This document shows, piece after piece, positions 54,800 to 64,000 of a DNA stretch of 64,000 nt. The translations under genes and the position numbers were made by a program. Within the stretch, counting starts at the first letter, position 1. Each line of letters opens with the position of its first letter. The notes beneath the pieces are model-generated. The model was not told the origin of the DNA. It searched no databases and saw nothing but the letters and a program-made list of their open reading frames with translations. This DNA is from Rana temporaria (lineage: Eukaryota > Chordata > Amphibia > Anura > Ranidae). The stretch lies in assembly GCF_905171775.1 (NCBI RefSeq), contig NC_053501.1, positions 73,403,134-73,467,133 on the forward strand. The letters are read 5' to 3'.

Positions 54800-57673
54800 T
54801 ACAACCCCATTTGTACTTTCATCTGAAATGAAAGATCCTGAAGGCCGCTCCCTCATTCTTATTGGGCACATTTCTGATGTTGCTGTAACCATTGTATCAT
54901 ATTATGCTCCTAATAAACATCCATTATTATTTATTTCCTATCTTTTTCATGTAATTAATTCACACAAGTTAGGTACAGTGATATTATGTGGAGACTCAAG
55001 CCAAGTTTTTTTTCCTTCTTGGATAAATCTCCCCCTTCTCCCCCTCCTGTTCCCCTAAGCTTTCATTTCAGCAACTTATCGCTATGGCATGGGCTCAATC
55101 CAGCTCGTAAAAATGCTCTACATATTACTCCCATCCACACAAATCGTTTTCTAGGATTGATCATATCTTCCTAAGTGTATCGGAAAAAAAAAGGGGTAAG
55201 TAGTTGTGTTAACAATAAATGTGTATAGTGTCTATAATGTAACATACATTTTTCATCAACTCCACCCAATGGAGTTTTTTGGGGGTAGGCAGCCGTCATG
55301 CCTATATATACTTTCACCACTTTCATCGTAGTGTGGAATTAACTATTTATTTTAAATCTTCCAAAGTGTTGGCATGGCCCCAGGAGATCCTATCATCAAT
55401 TATTAAGCCCTTTACTTGATCCGATCATAGTGCAGTTTGAAGTTCCATCTCCTCCCCTATCCCCAGATCCCAGGATTCGTTTTGGTGCATTAATAGATAT
55501 GGGGCCAGATTCTCAAAAGAGATACACCGGCGTATCGCCTGATACGCCGTCGTATCTCTGAGTCCGCCCGTCGTATCTATGCGCCTGATTCATAGAATCA
55601 GTTACGCATAGATAACCATTAGATCCGACAGGTGTAAGGCTCTTACGCTGTTGGATCTTAAATGCAATTTTTTTTTCGCTGCTAGGTGTCGCCGACGTCG
55701 TTTTCCCGATCGAGTATGCAAATTATCAAAATACGCGAATTCCCTAACGTACGCCCGACCGACGCAGTGAAGTTACAACATTTACGTAAGATTTGCGACG
55801 CGTAAAGTTGCCCCTGGGTATATGAGGCGCAGTCAATGTTAAGTATGCCCGTCGTTCCCGCGTCGAAATTTGAAAATTCATGTTGTTTGCGTAAGTCGTC
55901 CGTGAATGGCGCTGGACGCCATTTACGTTAACGTCGAAGCCAATGACGTCCTTGCGACGTCATTTAGCGCAATGCACGTCGGGAAATTTTAGGGACGGCG
56001 CATGCGCAGTGCGTTCGGCGCGGGAACGTGGCTAATTTAAATGATCCACGCCCCCTACCGGATCATTTGAATTAGGCGGGCTTGCGCCAGAGGATTTACG
56101 CTACGCGGCCGCAACTTTACAGGCAAGTGCTTTGTGAATCAAGCACTTGCCCGGAAAACTTGCGGCGGCGTAACGTAAATGAGATACGTTACGCCGCCGC
56201 AAAGATGCGGCGATCTACAAGAATCTGGCCCATTGTCTAGATATTAAACATGCTCTCAATGACTATTTCATTGATAAAACTTCTGCAGATATTTCTCCTC
56301 TCACTCTTTGGGACGTCCATAAACCTGTAATTCGAGGTACGCTTATCCGGCGAGCATAATTTCTCAAAAGGAAGAGTAAGCTCCTTCACCAAAAATTTGA
56401 AAGTGACCTCAATCTGTGTCACAATGCATTCCAAAATTCTCCTTCCTCTTCCACTAAAGCTAAGCTTGATACAGCCCACTTAGAATTCAACCTATTTCTC
56501 ACTGACTCTGCAGATACATTAATACGTAAATCATAACACCTTTATTACCTCAAAGCAAACAAACCAGATACTCTATTGGCTCAAACCTTATGCTCACTGC
56601 AAAAACCTATGACATCTGTGCGACTCAAACTAAACCACGATTCATACACAAGTAACCCTGTCAAAATTTTACACACATTCTGCTCAAATCTTGCTAAATT
56701 ATATTCGCCTAATCATCATTTTGACCATGCTGCTGCTGTTTCCCTTTTTTCACAAAATACCCTTCCAACACTCTCACAAACCCACCATGAATGACTCGAG
56801 TGTCCCATCTCTGCAACAGAAGACATGAGGCTATTAAGGCTTTAAAATTTAATAAACGTCCCGGCCCAGGTGAATTTTCTGCTTCCTACTATAACTACAG
56901 GACATTTTCTGATAAATTATCTCCTATCCTAACTGAGGCCTTCAATACATTGTTGAGGGGACACTTTTTTTGGTTCAGAATCCTTAATAGCCATAATTTT
57001 TATGCTTTCCAAATCTAAATCTGATACAACCTTTTGGACAAATTACTGTTGTTTTTCGCTTCTTAATATTGACATTAAACTTTTAGCTAAAATACTTGCG
57101 ACCCGCTTGAATCAAGTAGTAGGCAAACTTCTTCATTGAGATCAAGTTAGGTTTATGCCCTCACGCCAAGCAAGTGATAATATTCGTAGAGCTTCTTTAC
57201 TTGCCCATGTCCCTAAATCCAGATGTCTACCTGCGTGTTTTTTATCGCTCGATATAAGAAAAGCATTCAACACTGTCTCATGGTCATACTTACAATATAT
57301 TCTTCAAAAATGAGGGTTTGGACTGCATTTTTTTAAGTGGATTTCATCCTTATACAACAAGCTGAATGCATTTATTAAATATTCTGGTTTTAAATCAGAC
57401 CCTTTCCCTATTGGAAGAGGCACCCGTCAAGGATGTCCTCTCTCTCTCCCCTCCTATTTGCACTCCTCATTGAACCTTTGATCCATTTAATTAGATCTGA
57501 TCCAAACATAAAAGGTATTGAATTAGCTGGGTGTCATCATAAAATATGTATTTTTGCAGATGACATCTTACTCTTCATGTCATGTCCCCATATCACAGCA
57601 CCTAATCTCCTCTCTGTTCTTAAACTGCACTCAACATGTCCTTGCTTGCTTTAGACCTTCAGCTTGCTAAAGA
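54800..57673 (+). pseudogene. Tx1/L1-type LINE with nested MITE
   Basis: Readable in order on the plus strand: endonuclease ('VTIVSYYAPNKHPLL', 'TVILCGDSS'), then RT blocks 'AIKALKFNKRPGPGEFSAS', 'LLAKILATRLNQVVGKLL', 'SLDIRKAFNTVSW', 'RGTRQGCPLSPLLFALLIEP' and the active site 'IFADDILLFMS'. Stops and frameshifts are common. A foldback element interrupts it at 55502-56231, and the hAT element at 57674 cuts off the rest. Distinct from the CR1 LINEs in the window. Confidence 0.85.
55502..56231. mobile_element. Foldback MITE, copy D
   Basis: Ends 'gggccagattctcaaaag' and 'caagaatctggccc' are inverse. Interior blocks such as 'gcgtaagtcgtccgtgaatg' and 'gacgtcctt' match copies A-C, in the opposite orientation to copy A. 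730 bp, no coding. Inserted in the Tx1 LINE. Confidence 0.87.
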
Positions 57674-58649
57674 TTAGGGATGAGCCGAACACCCCCCCCG
57701 TTCGGTTTGCACCAGAAACTTCGAACGGACCGAACGTTCGCGCAAACATTTAGAACCCCATTGACGTCAATGGGACTCGAACGTTCGAATTCAAAAGTGC
57801 TAATTTTAAAGCCTAATATGCAAGTTATTGTCGGAAAACGGGTTTGGGGACCCGGGTCTTGCCCCAGGGAACATGTATCAATGGAAAAAAAGTTTTAAAA
57901 ACTGTCTTTTTTTCTGGAGCAGCGATTTTAATGATGCTTAAAGTGAAGAAAAAAATGAAAAATTCCTTTAAATATCGTATCTGCTGGGTGTCTATAGTAG
58001 TGGCACGTGTTTAGAACTGTCCCTGCACAAAATGAGATTACTATAAGAAAAAAGTAATTTAAGACTGCCCCCGCCCCCCTCCCCCGAGGTCATTACAAGC
58101 CCCTATATACTTTGAACAGCAGTATACAGGCGGTGCCAACAAGACAGGGACTGTAGGTTTGTTGTTAAGTAGAATCTGTAATTTTCAACTGGTACTTCTT
58201 TAAAGTGTAGCTTCAGCCATAAAATCTTTTTTTAAGCTTTTCTGAAAACATAGAGAAGGGTTATCACCCTTGTAACATTTGTTTTGCTGTCTGTGTGCAT
58301 CTGTTCAGAAGATTACACCTCACTTTCTGTCCCAATGACAAATGATCTTTTGAGATTTTTTTTTTTTTGTGAAACAAGGATTGTGATAAAACATCAGTGG
58401 ACAGGAGACACCTTTTACAGAAGAGAATTTCCCTTCCTATGGGTAGATTTCCTCTCACTTCCAGTTGTCTCCTTCCGTTTGCAAGTAGGAGTCGTTCGTA
58501 AGTTGGATGTTTGAAAGTTGGGGCCTGCCGTATATACTCTGCATAAATTTGGGCCCTAGGTGTTGGTGTTGCCACAACACTGTAAGCCCTCACAGTTAGT
58601 CTTGGTGGGTGCTGGAACACCCTGCTGTGAAATATTAGATCAAGAATTG

Positions 58650-59600
58650 TAATTACATGCCCCTGTTGAACAGGGGCAGAAAAATTGGGCCTTAGGCACT
58701 GGTGCTGGTGCCACAACACTGCAACCCCTCACAGATACTCTAGTTGGAGCGCAGTTACATCGTAGCTGGTGGTGATCCAAGCCTGATTCATTTTTATGAA
58801 GCTCAGTCGATCGACCGAGTTGGTGGAGAGGCGCACCCTGTGATCGGTACAAAGCCTCCAGCAGCACTGAATGTGCGTTCCGAAAGAACGCTGGATACAG
58901 GACAAGCCAGTAGCTCAATTGCGTAGTGTGCAAGCTCTGGCCAGTGATCCATCCTCAAGACCCAGTAAGCCATAGAATTTTCGATGGGAAAGGTGTCCAA
59001 GTCTGATCTTGCCCCTAGGTATTCCCGCACCGTGTAAAACAGACGCTGGCGATGGTTGCTGGAACCGGTCATACCTTGAGGCTGTGGACTAAAAAATTGT
59101 CTGAACGAATCGGTCAGACGGCCACCTTCTCCACCACTCCTTCTGTGACTGACCGAAGCCTCAGCAACACGTTGTCCAGGTCCAGGATTTTGTAACCCCC
59201 CAGTCTCTGGGAACGCGTTGCACAGACCTTTCTGCAAGGCCTCCTGAAGATGTTTCATCTTCTACTCCCTCTGTGGCAGCAAGATAAGGTCCGCAACCTT
59301 ATTCTTGTAACGTGGATCAAGGAGAGTTGCCAGCCAGTAATGATCCCTCTCCTTGATAGCACGAATACGAGGATCCTTCCACAGGCTTTGCAGGATCAGG
59401 GAGGCCATGCAGCATAGGTTTGCTGAGGCATTCGGTGTGGAGTCCTCTGGGTCACTGAGGACGACATGATCCGCAGCCACCTCATCCCAGCCACGTACAA
59501 GTCCATGGGTTCCTTGGGACTGTAATTGATCCATTGAAGACTGCTGCTGATGCTGAGTGCTAGGCTCCACCTCTATGCTGACACAATCCTCCTCGTCCTC
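58650..59600 (-). pseudogene. hAT transposase, C-terminal half
   Basis: Across two or three frames: 'HYWLATLLDPRYKNKVADLI' (59365-59280), 'MKHLQEALQKGLCNAF', and the hAT dimerisation domain with 'PELAHYAIELLACPVSS' and 'VLSERTFSAAG' (58960-58840). The tail of the dimerisation domain continues to about 58800 and the rest is non-coding. The frames are broken by stops and the central catalytic region is missing. Confidence 0.85.
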
Positions 59601-59639
59601 TTCCTGTGTGATAAAAAAACAAGAAGATAAGCGCCTGAG

Positions 59640-60536
59640 TATTCTGTTTTAATATTTGAAGTAAAAGATATCCAGCACTTACATCATGATAAAGGATGGT
59701 GAAGTCCGGGAAGCTGGTGTAGACTTTTCTGACAGTCAGTGGAGCCAGGATCGAGAGATGTTCGCATCTAAACCAGACATCTGCAGACGCTCAGAGCCGG
59801 GGGGAGCCAGGGGGAGCCGACTGTATCCGTGATGGTAGAAAGCTGCTGGGCTGGAATCTCGTATGCTGGCGTGTGACGTCAGCTGGACGGGAGCCAAGGG
59901 GGACCACAACGCGTTTCAGAGCATGCACGAGTCTAGGAACAGACAAGCGCGCTCTTTTCTCAAGTGTAAACAAGTGAAGGGAAGGAGAATTTAAGAGCTT
60001 GTCATGTGGAGGGGCACCGACCAATAGGATTGCTAGAATGACGATCAAACAGGGCACAATAATATTTAAACAGAAAGTATAAAAAAAGGGGGAACAATAA
60101 TTAGCTAATTAGCAAATTAGCACTGACCAAACCGGGTATGTTTATACACACATATTGTACCTATAAATACACAAGTACATGTATACATATATACAAACAT
60201 CAATCATATGAGAATGGGGGCGGCGCCTGCAGTCAATGCGTGAAACACCAATGAGCCCTCCAAGACAACAAAGGTCTAAGGTAGCAGATACAAGTGCGCA
60301 CATAGAGAGAATGCATGCATGAAAAATATACAATAAAATGAATATAGAAATTTTTTTTAAATAAATAAAAATAAAAATAAATAATAATTATTATTATTTA
60401 TTTTTATTTTTATATATTTTTAATTTTTTTTTAGATATTCATTTTATTGTATATTTTTCATGCATGCATTCTCTCTATGTGTGCACTTATATCTGCTACC
60501 TTAGACCTTTGTTGTCTTGGAGGGCTCATTGGTGTA
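59640..60536 (-). mobile_element. Penelope-like module inserted in the hAT transposase
   Basis: Interrupts hAT coding sequence between its N-terminal and C-terminal parts. It contains a decayed hammerhead-like motif on the minus strand (59944-59900: 'gctctgaaacgcgttgtgg' segment) followed by 'agctgacgtcacacgcc', similar to the sequence after motif 3. It also has a large inverted repeat at its right side. No coding domain is visible. Confidence 0.5.
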
Positions 60537-60537
60537 A
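60249..60537. repeat. Long palindrome with AT-rich centre
   Basis: Arms 60249-60350 and 60433-60537 are nearly perfect inverse copies of about 100 bp (for example 'gagccctccaagacaacaaa' and its complement), around an AT-only spacer of about 80 bp. The palindrome ends exactly where hAT coding sequence resumes. Confidence 0.88.
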
Positions 60538-60744
60538 CGCTGAGACACAGCAGCGCCCTGCACATGCGTAACTCTGCGTTGTGATGCAGTTGGTGTGCTG
60601 CCCTTAAGCTGGCCCCTGGAGGGCATCCTGCCTCGTTGGAGATGTGCCTGTGCCTCCTCCTCCTCTCTCCTATCAGGCACCCACGTAGTATCAGTGACCT
60701 CATCATCCCCTCCCTCCTCATCACTGTAGAAAACCTGGCAGTAT
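60537..60744 (-). pseudogene. hAT transposase, N-terminal fragment
   Basis: Minus-strand reading gives an acidic stretch ('DDEVTDTTWVPDRREEEE'), 'RGRMPSRGQLKGSTP' and 'ASQRRVTHVQGAAVSQRYT', resembling the region before the BED zinc finger in frog hAT transposases. It stops abruptly at the palindrome on one side and at the LTR end (60745) on the other. The homology is from memory of the family and is moderate. Confidence 0.55.
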
Positions 60745-61380
60745 TGTCAGGTCACCCGTAGCCAGGTGACAAGTGCACCCCGTAGGGGTCAGGGATGCAC
60801 CACAGGGTGGTGAATCCTATGGCCGACTGCTGCTAGCAGAGACGAAGCGTGAACCTAAGATCACCCAGGGCGCGGAGTCTAAGACCCAGTTTTGTATTCA
60901 CCAGGGCCCTTGATGGTAGGGATGGTCTTGGCCGCAACTGGGTCCAGGTCGCATCCCCGAGATTCCTCAAGTCACACTCCGCAGGGAGAAGGGGGAAGCA
61001 GTCAGCAGGACAAACAGTGGTGATGGACAGGCCGAGGTCAGGGCAACAGGCAGACAAGGATAACCGTGGAACATGCAAATAGTCAGGGGCACAGGCAGAC
61101 AAGGAAGTCGGGGACAAGCCAAAACGGTACACGGAAGATGATCGTAGCACTCTGCAAACAGGAACTAGCGATTACACTGCAGACAGGAACTAAGCATAGG
61201 AACACTGTTGAACAGCACTGCAGACCTGTAGAGCAAAGGTTAATATAGGCTTCCTGGGATGGACTAGGGTGGAGCCATACAGGAAGAGGAAGTGATAAAA
61301 AGGGAAACCAGAACAGGATCTGCCTCTAAACAACACATGGAGATCAGGTAAGCGGACAGACTTGATGCATATTCATGACA
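60745..61380 (-). repeat. 3' LTR of the second gypsy family
   Basis: On the minus strand the LTR starts 'tgtcatgaat' right after the polypurine-like 'aagagggagggtac' and ends 'ggtgacctgaca' at 60745, where hAT sequence begins. Length 636 bp, TG...CA ends, TATA-like 'cctatattaac' within. The 5' partner LTR is outside the window, so the edges cannot be checked against it. Confidence 0.75.
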
Positions 61381-63521
61381 GTACCCTCCCTCTTAAGGCC
61401 CCTCCCCCTCCCCAGCCTGGAGCCAGGGCTAAAGGGGAATCCCAGAAGAAACCTCCTCGACAAATGGGGCGCAAAGATCTCAGATGCAGAAATCCAAGAC
61501 GCCTCCTCAGGACCAAATCCTCTCCAAAGCACAAGGTACTGAAGAATGCCTCCGCAGAGACGAGAATCCAGAACTTGAGTATCCTCATTGACCAAAACCG
61601 AAGTAGGGACAGGAGGAGAGGATTTATTGAGGACCAAAGGCCTTTTAGGAATAAGTAAGGGCATGAGAGGGTCAACAGGAATCCGAGGAGGATCAAGCAG
61701 ACCCTTAAAGATGAACTGGGGATTAAGCACAAGACCTTCAGACTGGGCAGAGATCAGAGGAACCCTGAAGTCAGGTTGGTTAGAAGGTGACAGGGCACAG
61801 GAGTCAAGCTGGATAGCAGGGAAATCAGCAGAATGCAGAGAGCCCTGAAAACAAGGTAGAAAACCCCATTTAGCCGAATGAGGCAATCTATCCAAAGGAT
61901 GGATTGAGCCCCTTAGACAGGTTGCAGGAGGGCCTGAACAAGAAAAGGTAGGAGGCTCACTGGGCATGGGCCGACCTGGCATAGCTGATGCAGAGGCCGA
62001 TTGAATAGCATAGTCAGGTGTAGTGATTACCCGAATCGCATCACAAGGCGTAGTGACTGCAGAACTCGCAGACAAGTTAGCCTGGCTGTGCGTTTTAGGG
62101 ACAGTCAACGGTAAACTGGAGTGAATGATCGGCTCAGGTTCACAGACGGGCTCCTCATCCAGAGTGCTACATTGGCTAGAAAGTGCATCAGCCTGACTAT
62201 TGCAGGACACATTCCGGACACCACTACATGTGGTAGGACGAGCAAAAGATTCTGGAATGGTGGCAACAGGAAGTTTCTCTTTTGGGGCAACCTTGGGTAG
62301 GCAAGACGTGGAACAGGAGGGACCCCAAGCCAGGATCTGTCCGGCAGTCCAGTCAATGTGAGGAGAATGGAGTCTTAACCAAGCAAGACCCAAAACGATA
62401 GGAGCTGAGGTCTTAGGTAGAACAAGGAAGGATATCCACTCCTGGTGAAGTGTGCCTACTGACATCTTAACAGGGACTGTCTGGAAGCGAATAGGACCCC
62501 CCGGGAGAACAGTGCCATCAATCGACGAGACCACCAATGGTGTGGTGAGGGGCAAAAGGGTAAGTCTCATGGACGATGCGATTTCCCAGTCTATGAAATT
62601 GCCAGCGGCTCCGGAATCCAGATATGCCGAGACCGAATGAGAAGAAGCACCAAAATTAAGGGACACAGGAAGAAAAAGACGAGAAGGTGAAGGAGATATT
62701 TCTGGATCCAATACTCCACCTTCCAGATGTATTGAACCCGAGCGTTTCTCGGGGCGAAGAGGGCAAGTGTCACGAAAATGACTTTTGCCCCCACAGTATA
62801 GACACAGGCCTAGAGTTCTGCGCCTGGCACGTTCCTCAGGGGATAGCCTGGTCCGACCCAGCTGCATGGGTTCCTCAGTTGGCAAGGGATGCTCCACGGG
62901 TCGAAGAGAGGGGATCTCAGGCTGACTAAGGGCCAAGGGATGTTGGCGTCGCTTTTCTAGGGTCCTTTCCTGAAAGCGAATATCGATCTGATTACACAAG
63001 GAGATCACTCCGTCCAGATCAGTGGGGATGGTTCTTCCTGCTAGTTCATCCTTCACTCTATCAGATAGGCCATGCAAAAAGGTTGCGACTAAGGCTTCAT
63101 TGTTCCAACTCAGTTCAGCTGAGTGGATACGGAACTGAAGAGAATATTGTCCCACTGAACGGGATTCTTGGCGGAGACGTAAAAGGGCGCTGGCTGCTGA
63201 AGAGACACGAGCCGGTTCTTCAAAGATATTCCGAAAAAGTTTCAAGAAAACAGGCAGGCTAGAAACCACTGGATCATTCAATTCCCACAGAGGGGCAGCC
63301 CAGGCTAAGGCTTCCCCGGAGAGGAGAGAAATGATATAGGCTACCTTTGCCCGATCAGACAAGAAGTTTTGAGGCTGTAGTTCAAAATGGATAGTGCATT
63401 GGCTAAGGAATCCCCTGCAGGCTTTGGAGTCTCCAGAAAAACGGATTGGAGGTGATAACTTCAGTGAATGCGACTCTGCGACTGGTGCAACAGGTGCAGC
63501 TGCTGGTTGTACTTGGGGTTG
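61344..63521 (-). CDS. Gag-protease-chromodomain protein of a polymerase-less gypsy element
   Basis: An open frame of about 725 codons from the junction at 63521 to a stop inside the 3' LTR. In order: Gag ('IRFSGDSKACRGFLSQC', 'VKDELAGRTIPTDLDG'), a CX2CX4HX4C knuckle ('CLYCGGKSHFRDTC'), and a protease motif 'AYLDSGAAGNFID' with 'APIVLGLAWL'. A Pro/Ser-rich linker of about 250 residues follows, then a chromodomain ('QVLDSRLCGGILQYLVLWRG', 'PEEASWISASEIF'). RT, RNase H and integrase, about 800 residues in relatives, are absent, yet the frame is uninterrupted. The N-terminus is cut by an LTR of the other family. Such a protein could form particles but would need enzymes in trans. Confidence 0.88.
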   Translation of the reverse strand, partial: QPQVQPAAAPVAPVAESHSLKLSPPIRFSGDSKACRGFLSQCTIHFELQPQNFLSDRAKVAYIISLLSGEALAWAAPLWELNDPVVSSLPVFLKLFRNIFEEPARVSSAASALLRLRQESRSVGQYSLQFRIHSAELSWNNEALVATFLHGLSDRVKDELAGRTIPTDLDGVISLCNQIDIRFQERTLEKRRQHPLALSQPEIPSLRPVEHPLPTEEPMQLGRTRLSPEERARRRTLGLCLYCGGKSHFRDTCPLRPEKRSGSIHLEGGVLDPEISPSPSRLFLPVSLNFGASSHSVSAYLDSGAAGNFIDWEIASSMRLTLLPLTTPLVVSSIDGTVLPGGPIRFQTVPVKMSVGTLHQEWISFLVLPKTSAPIVLGLAWLRLHSPHIDWTAGQILAWGPSCSTSCLPKVAPKEKLPVATIPESFARPTTCSGVRNVSCNSQADALSSQCSTLDEEPVCEPEPIIHSSLPLTVPKTHSQANLSASSAVTTPCDAIRVITTPDYAIQSASASAMPGRPMPSEPPTFSCSGPPATCLRGSIHPLDRLPHSAKWGFLPCFQGSLHSADFPAIQLDSCALSPSNQPDFRVPLISAQSEGLVLNPQFIFKGLLDPPRIPVDPLMPLLIPKRPLVLNKSSPPVPTSVLVNEDTQVLDSRLCGGILQYLVLWRGFGPEEASWISASEIFAPHLSRRFLLGFPFSPGSRLGRGRGLKREGTVMNMHQVCPLT

Positions 63522-64000
63522 TGTTACGACCCTGATTCTGAGAACACTCTGTCTCAAGTTTAGACTCCAGCTGTAGAGGCCTATCAGAATTAACCACCAG
63601 CTCACTCTCACTGAACTATAAGAGTATGGGGTCTATATCATCATATCCTCTGATTGGAGCAAAACATGTAGTAATAGTTTAATACTTGTTAAACTATATA
63701 GTAACCTTTGTCTAGAGCAATGACAAGGATAAGTCTTTAGTAAGTGCTTTTTGAATATATAGGTACTGAACTTGAGTCATGTAGGAAATTAGCACTCCTG
63801 ATATAACATATAGAAGCAAAACCTCAATATATTTAGAGCAAGTATCTCAATAGTTAATATGTATTTCTGAAAGAGAGAGAAGGAGGTAGTCCAGACTATG
63901 GGCAACAACACTAACTATATGGCAAAATAGTCTTTAAACACAAGCAGTTAAAGAGGTAGTGTGGACCAGGTCAGTTTGCATAGTAGTAGATGGTAATCCC
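63522..64000 (-). mobile_element. Partial LTR of the young gypsy family
   Basis: From 'tgttacgaccctgattctg' onward this is the reverse complement of the last 479 bp of the 33134-34370 LTR, with no difference that I noticed. It enters the second gypsy family's Gag region, so a young-family element or solo LTR inserted there in minus orientation. The candidate target duplication would be 'ggttg' at 63517-63521. The other end is off the window. Confidence 0.93.

Larger units (their letters stand above)
57674..60744 (-). mobile_element. hAT transposon, degenerate, with later insertions
   Basis: The left end 'tagggatgagccgaac' at 57674 is the typical terminus of a common frog hAT family. Transposase pieces lie on the minus strand at 60744-60537 (N-terminal part) and 59600-58650 (C-terminal part). 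A Penelope-like module separates them and a gypsy element begins at 60745. The 5' end of the hAT is not in the window. Confidence 0.75.

Noticed and set aside
59900..59944. Hammerhead-like motif 5 on the minus strand
   Set aside because: GAAACGCGTTG is intact but the CTGANGA box reads CTAGACT; kept only as supporting context.

Overview
The window looks like nuclear DNA from an anuran amphibian, probably a ranid-type frog. This is inferred from a vertebrate spliced gene with very large introns together with a dense amphibian-style mix of mobile elements: Ty3/gypsy chromoviruses of the Tf1/sushi type, DIRS, Penelope-like, CR1 and Tx1/L1 LINEs, Tc1, hAT, piggyBac and many foldback MITEs. No species call is possible from sequence alone.

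One host gene can be read. It lies on the minus strand and is a PPP1R14-family protein phosphatase 1 inhibitor, closest to PPP1R14D (GBPI-1). Four coding exons at 53837-53652, 32016-31927, 23975-23943 and 18675-18607 join in phase 0 with good splice sites to give a 125-residue protein. A TATA-like box lies near 54098. The 0.42 kb of coding and 5' untranslated sequence is spread over 35 kb because introns of 21.6, 8.0 and 5.3 kb are filled with transposons.

Region by region. 1-18 kb, downstream of the gene: foldback MITEs, Tc1 relics, CR1 and Tx1 LINE fragments, a gypsy solo LTR, a piggyBac-like remnant, TTAA elements and several minisatellites. 18.6-32 kb, exons 2-4 and introns 2-3: MITEs, a Penelope-derived insert with a hammerhead-ribozyme-like motif, and a 40-bp minisatellite split by a truncated CR1 copy. 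32-53.6 kb, intron 1: a Penelope-like element with its 5' half inverted, broken by hAT, Tc1 and foldback insertions and by a young, apparently intact gypsy element (33134-39874); then a DIRS element split by a nearly full-length CR1 LINE. 54.8-64 kb: a Tx1/L1 LINE broken by a hAT element, itself broken by a Penelope-like module and by a second gypsy family whose open reading frame keeps Gag, protease and chromodomain but lacks reverse transcriptase, RNase H and integrase. A third LTR of the young gypsy family interrupts that element and runs off the window.

The most notable signals are: (1) an exact 11-nt match between the predicted RNA start and the primer-binding site of the young gypsy element, at Tf1-like spacing, indicating self-priming; (2) the Gag-protease-chromodomain element without polymerase; (3) hammerhead-like motifs with covarying stems and palindromic stem III; (4) one minisatellite core recurring at four loci, once inside a hAT element and twice beside a large palindrome; (5) the twin-priming-like Penelope inversion.
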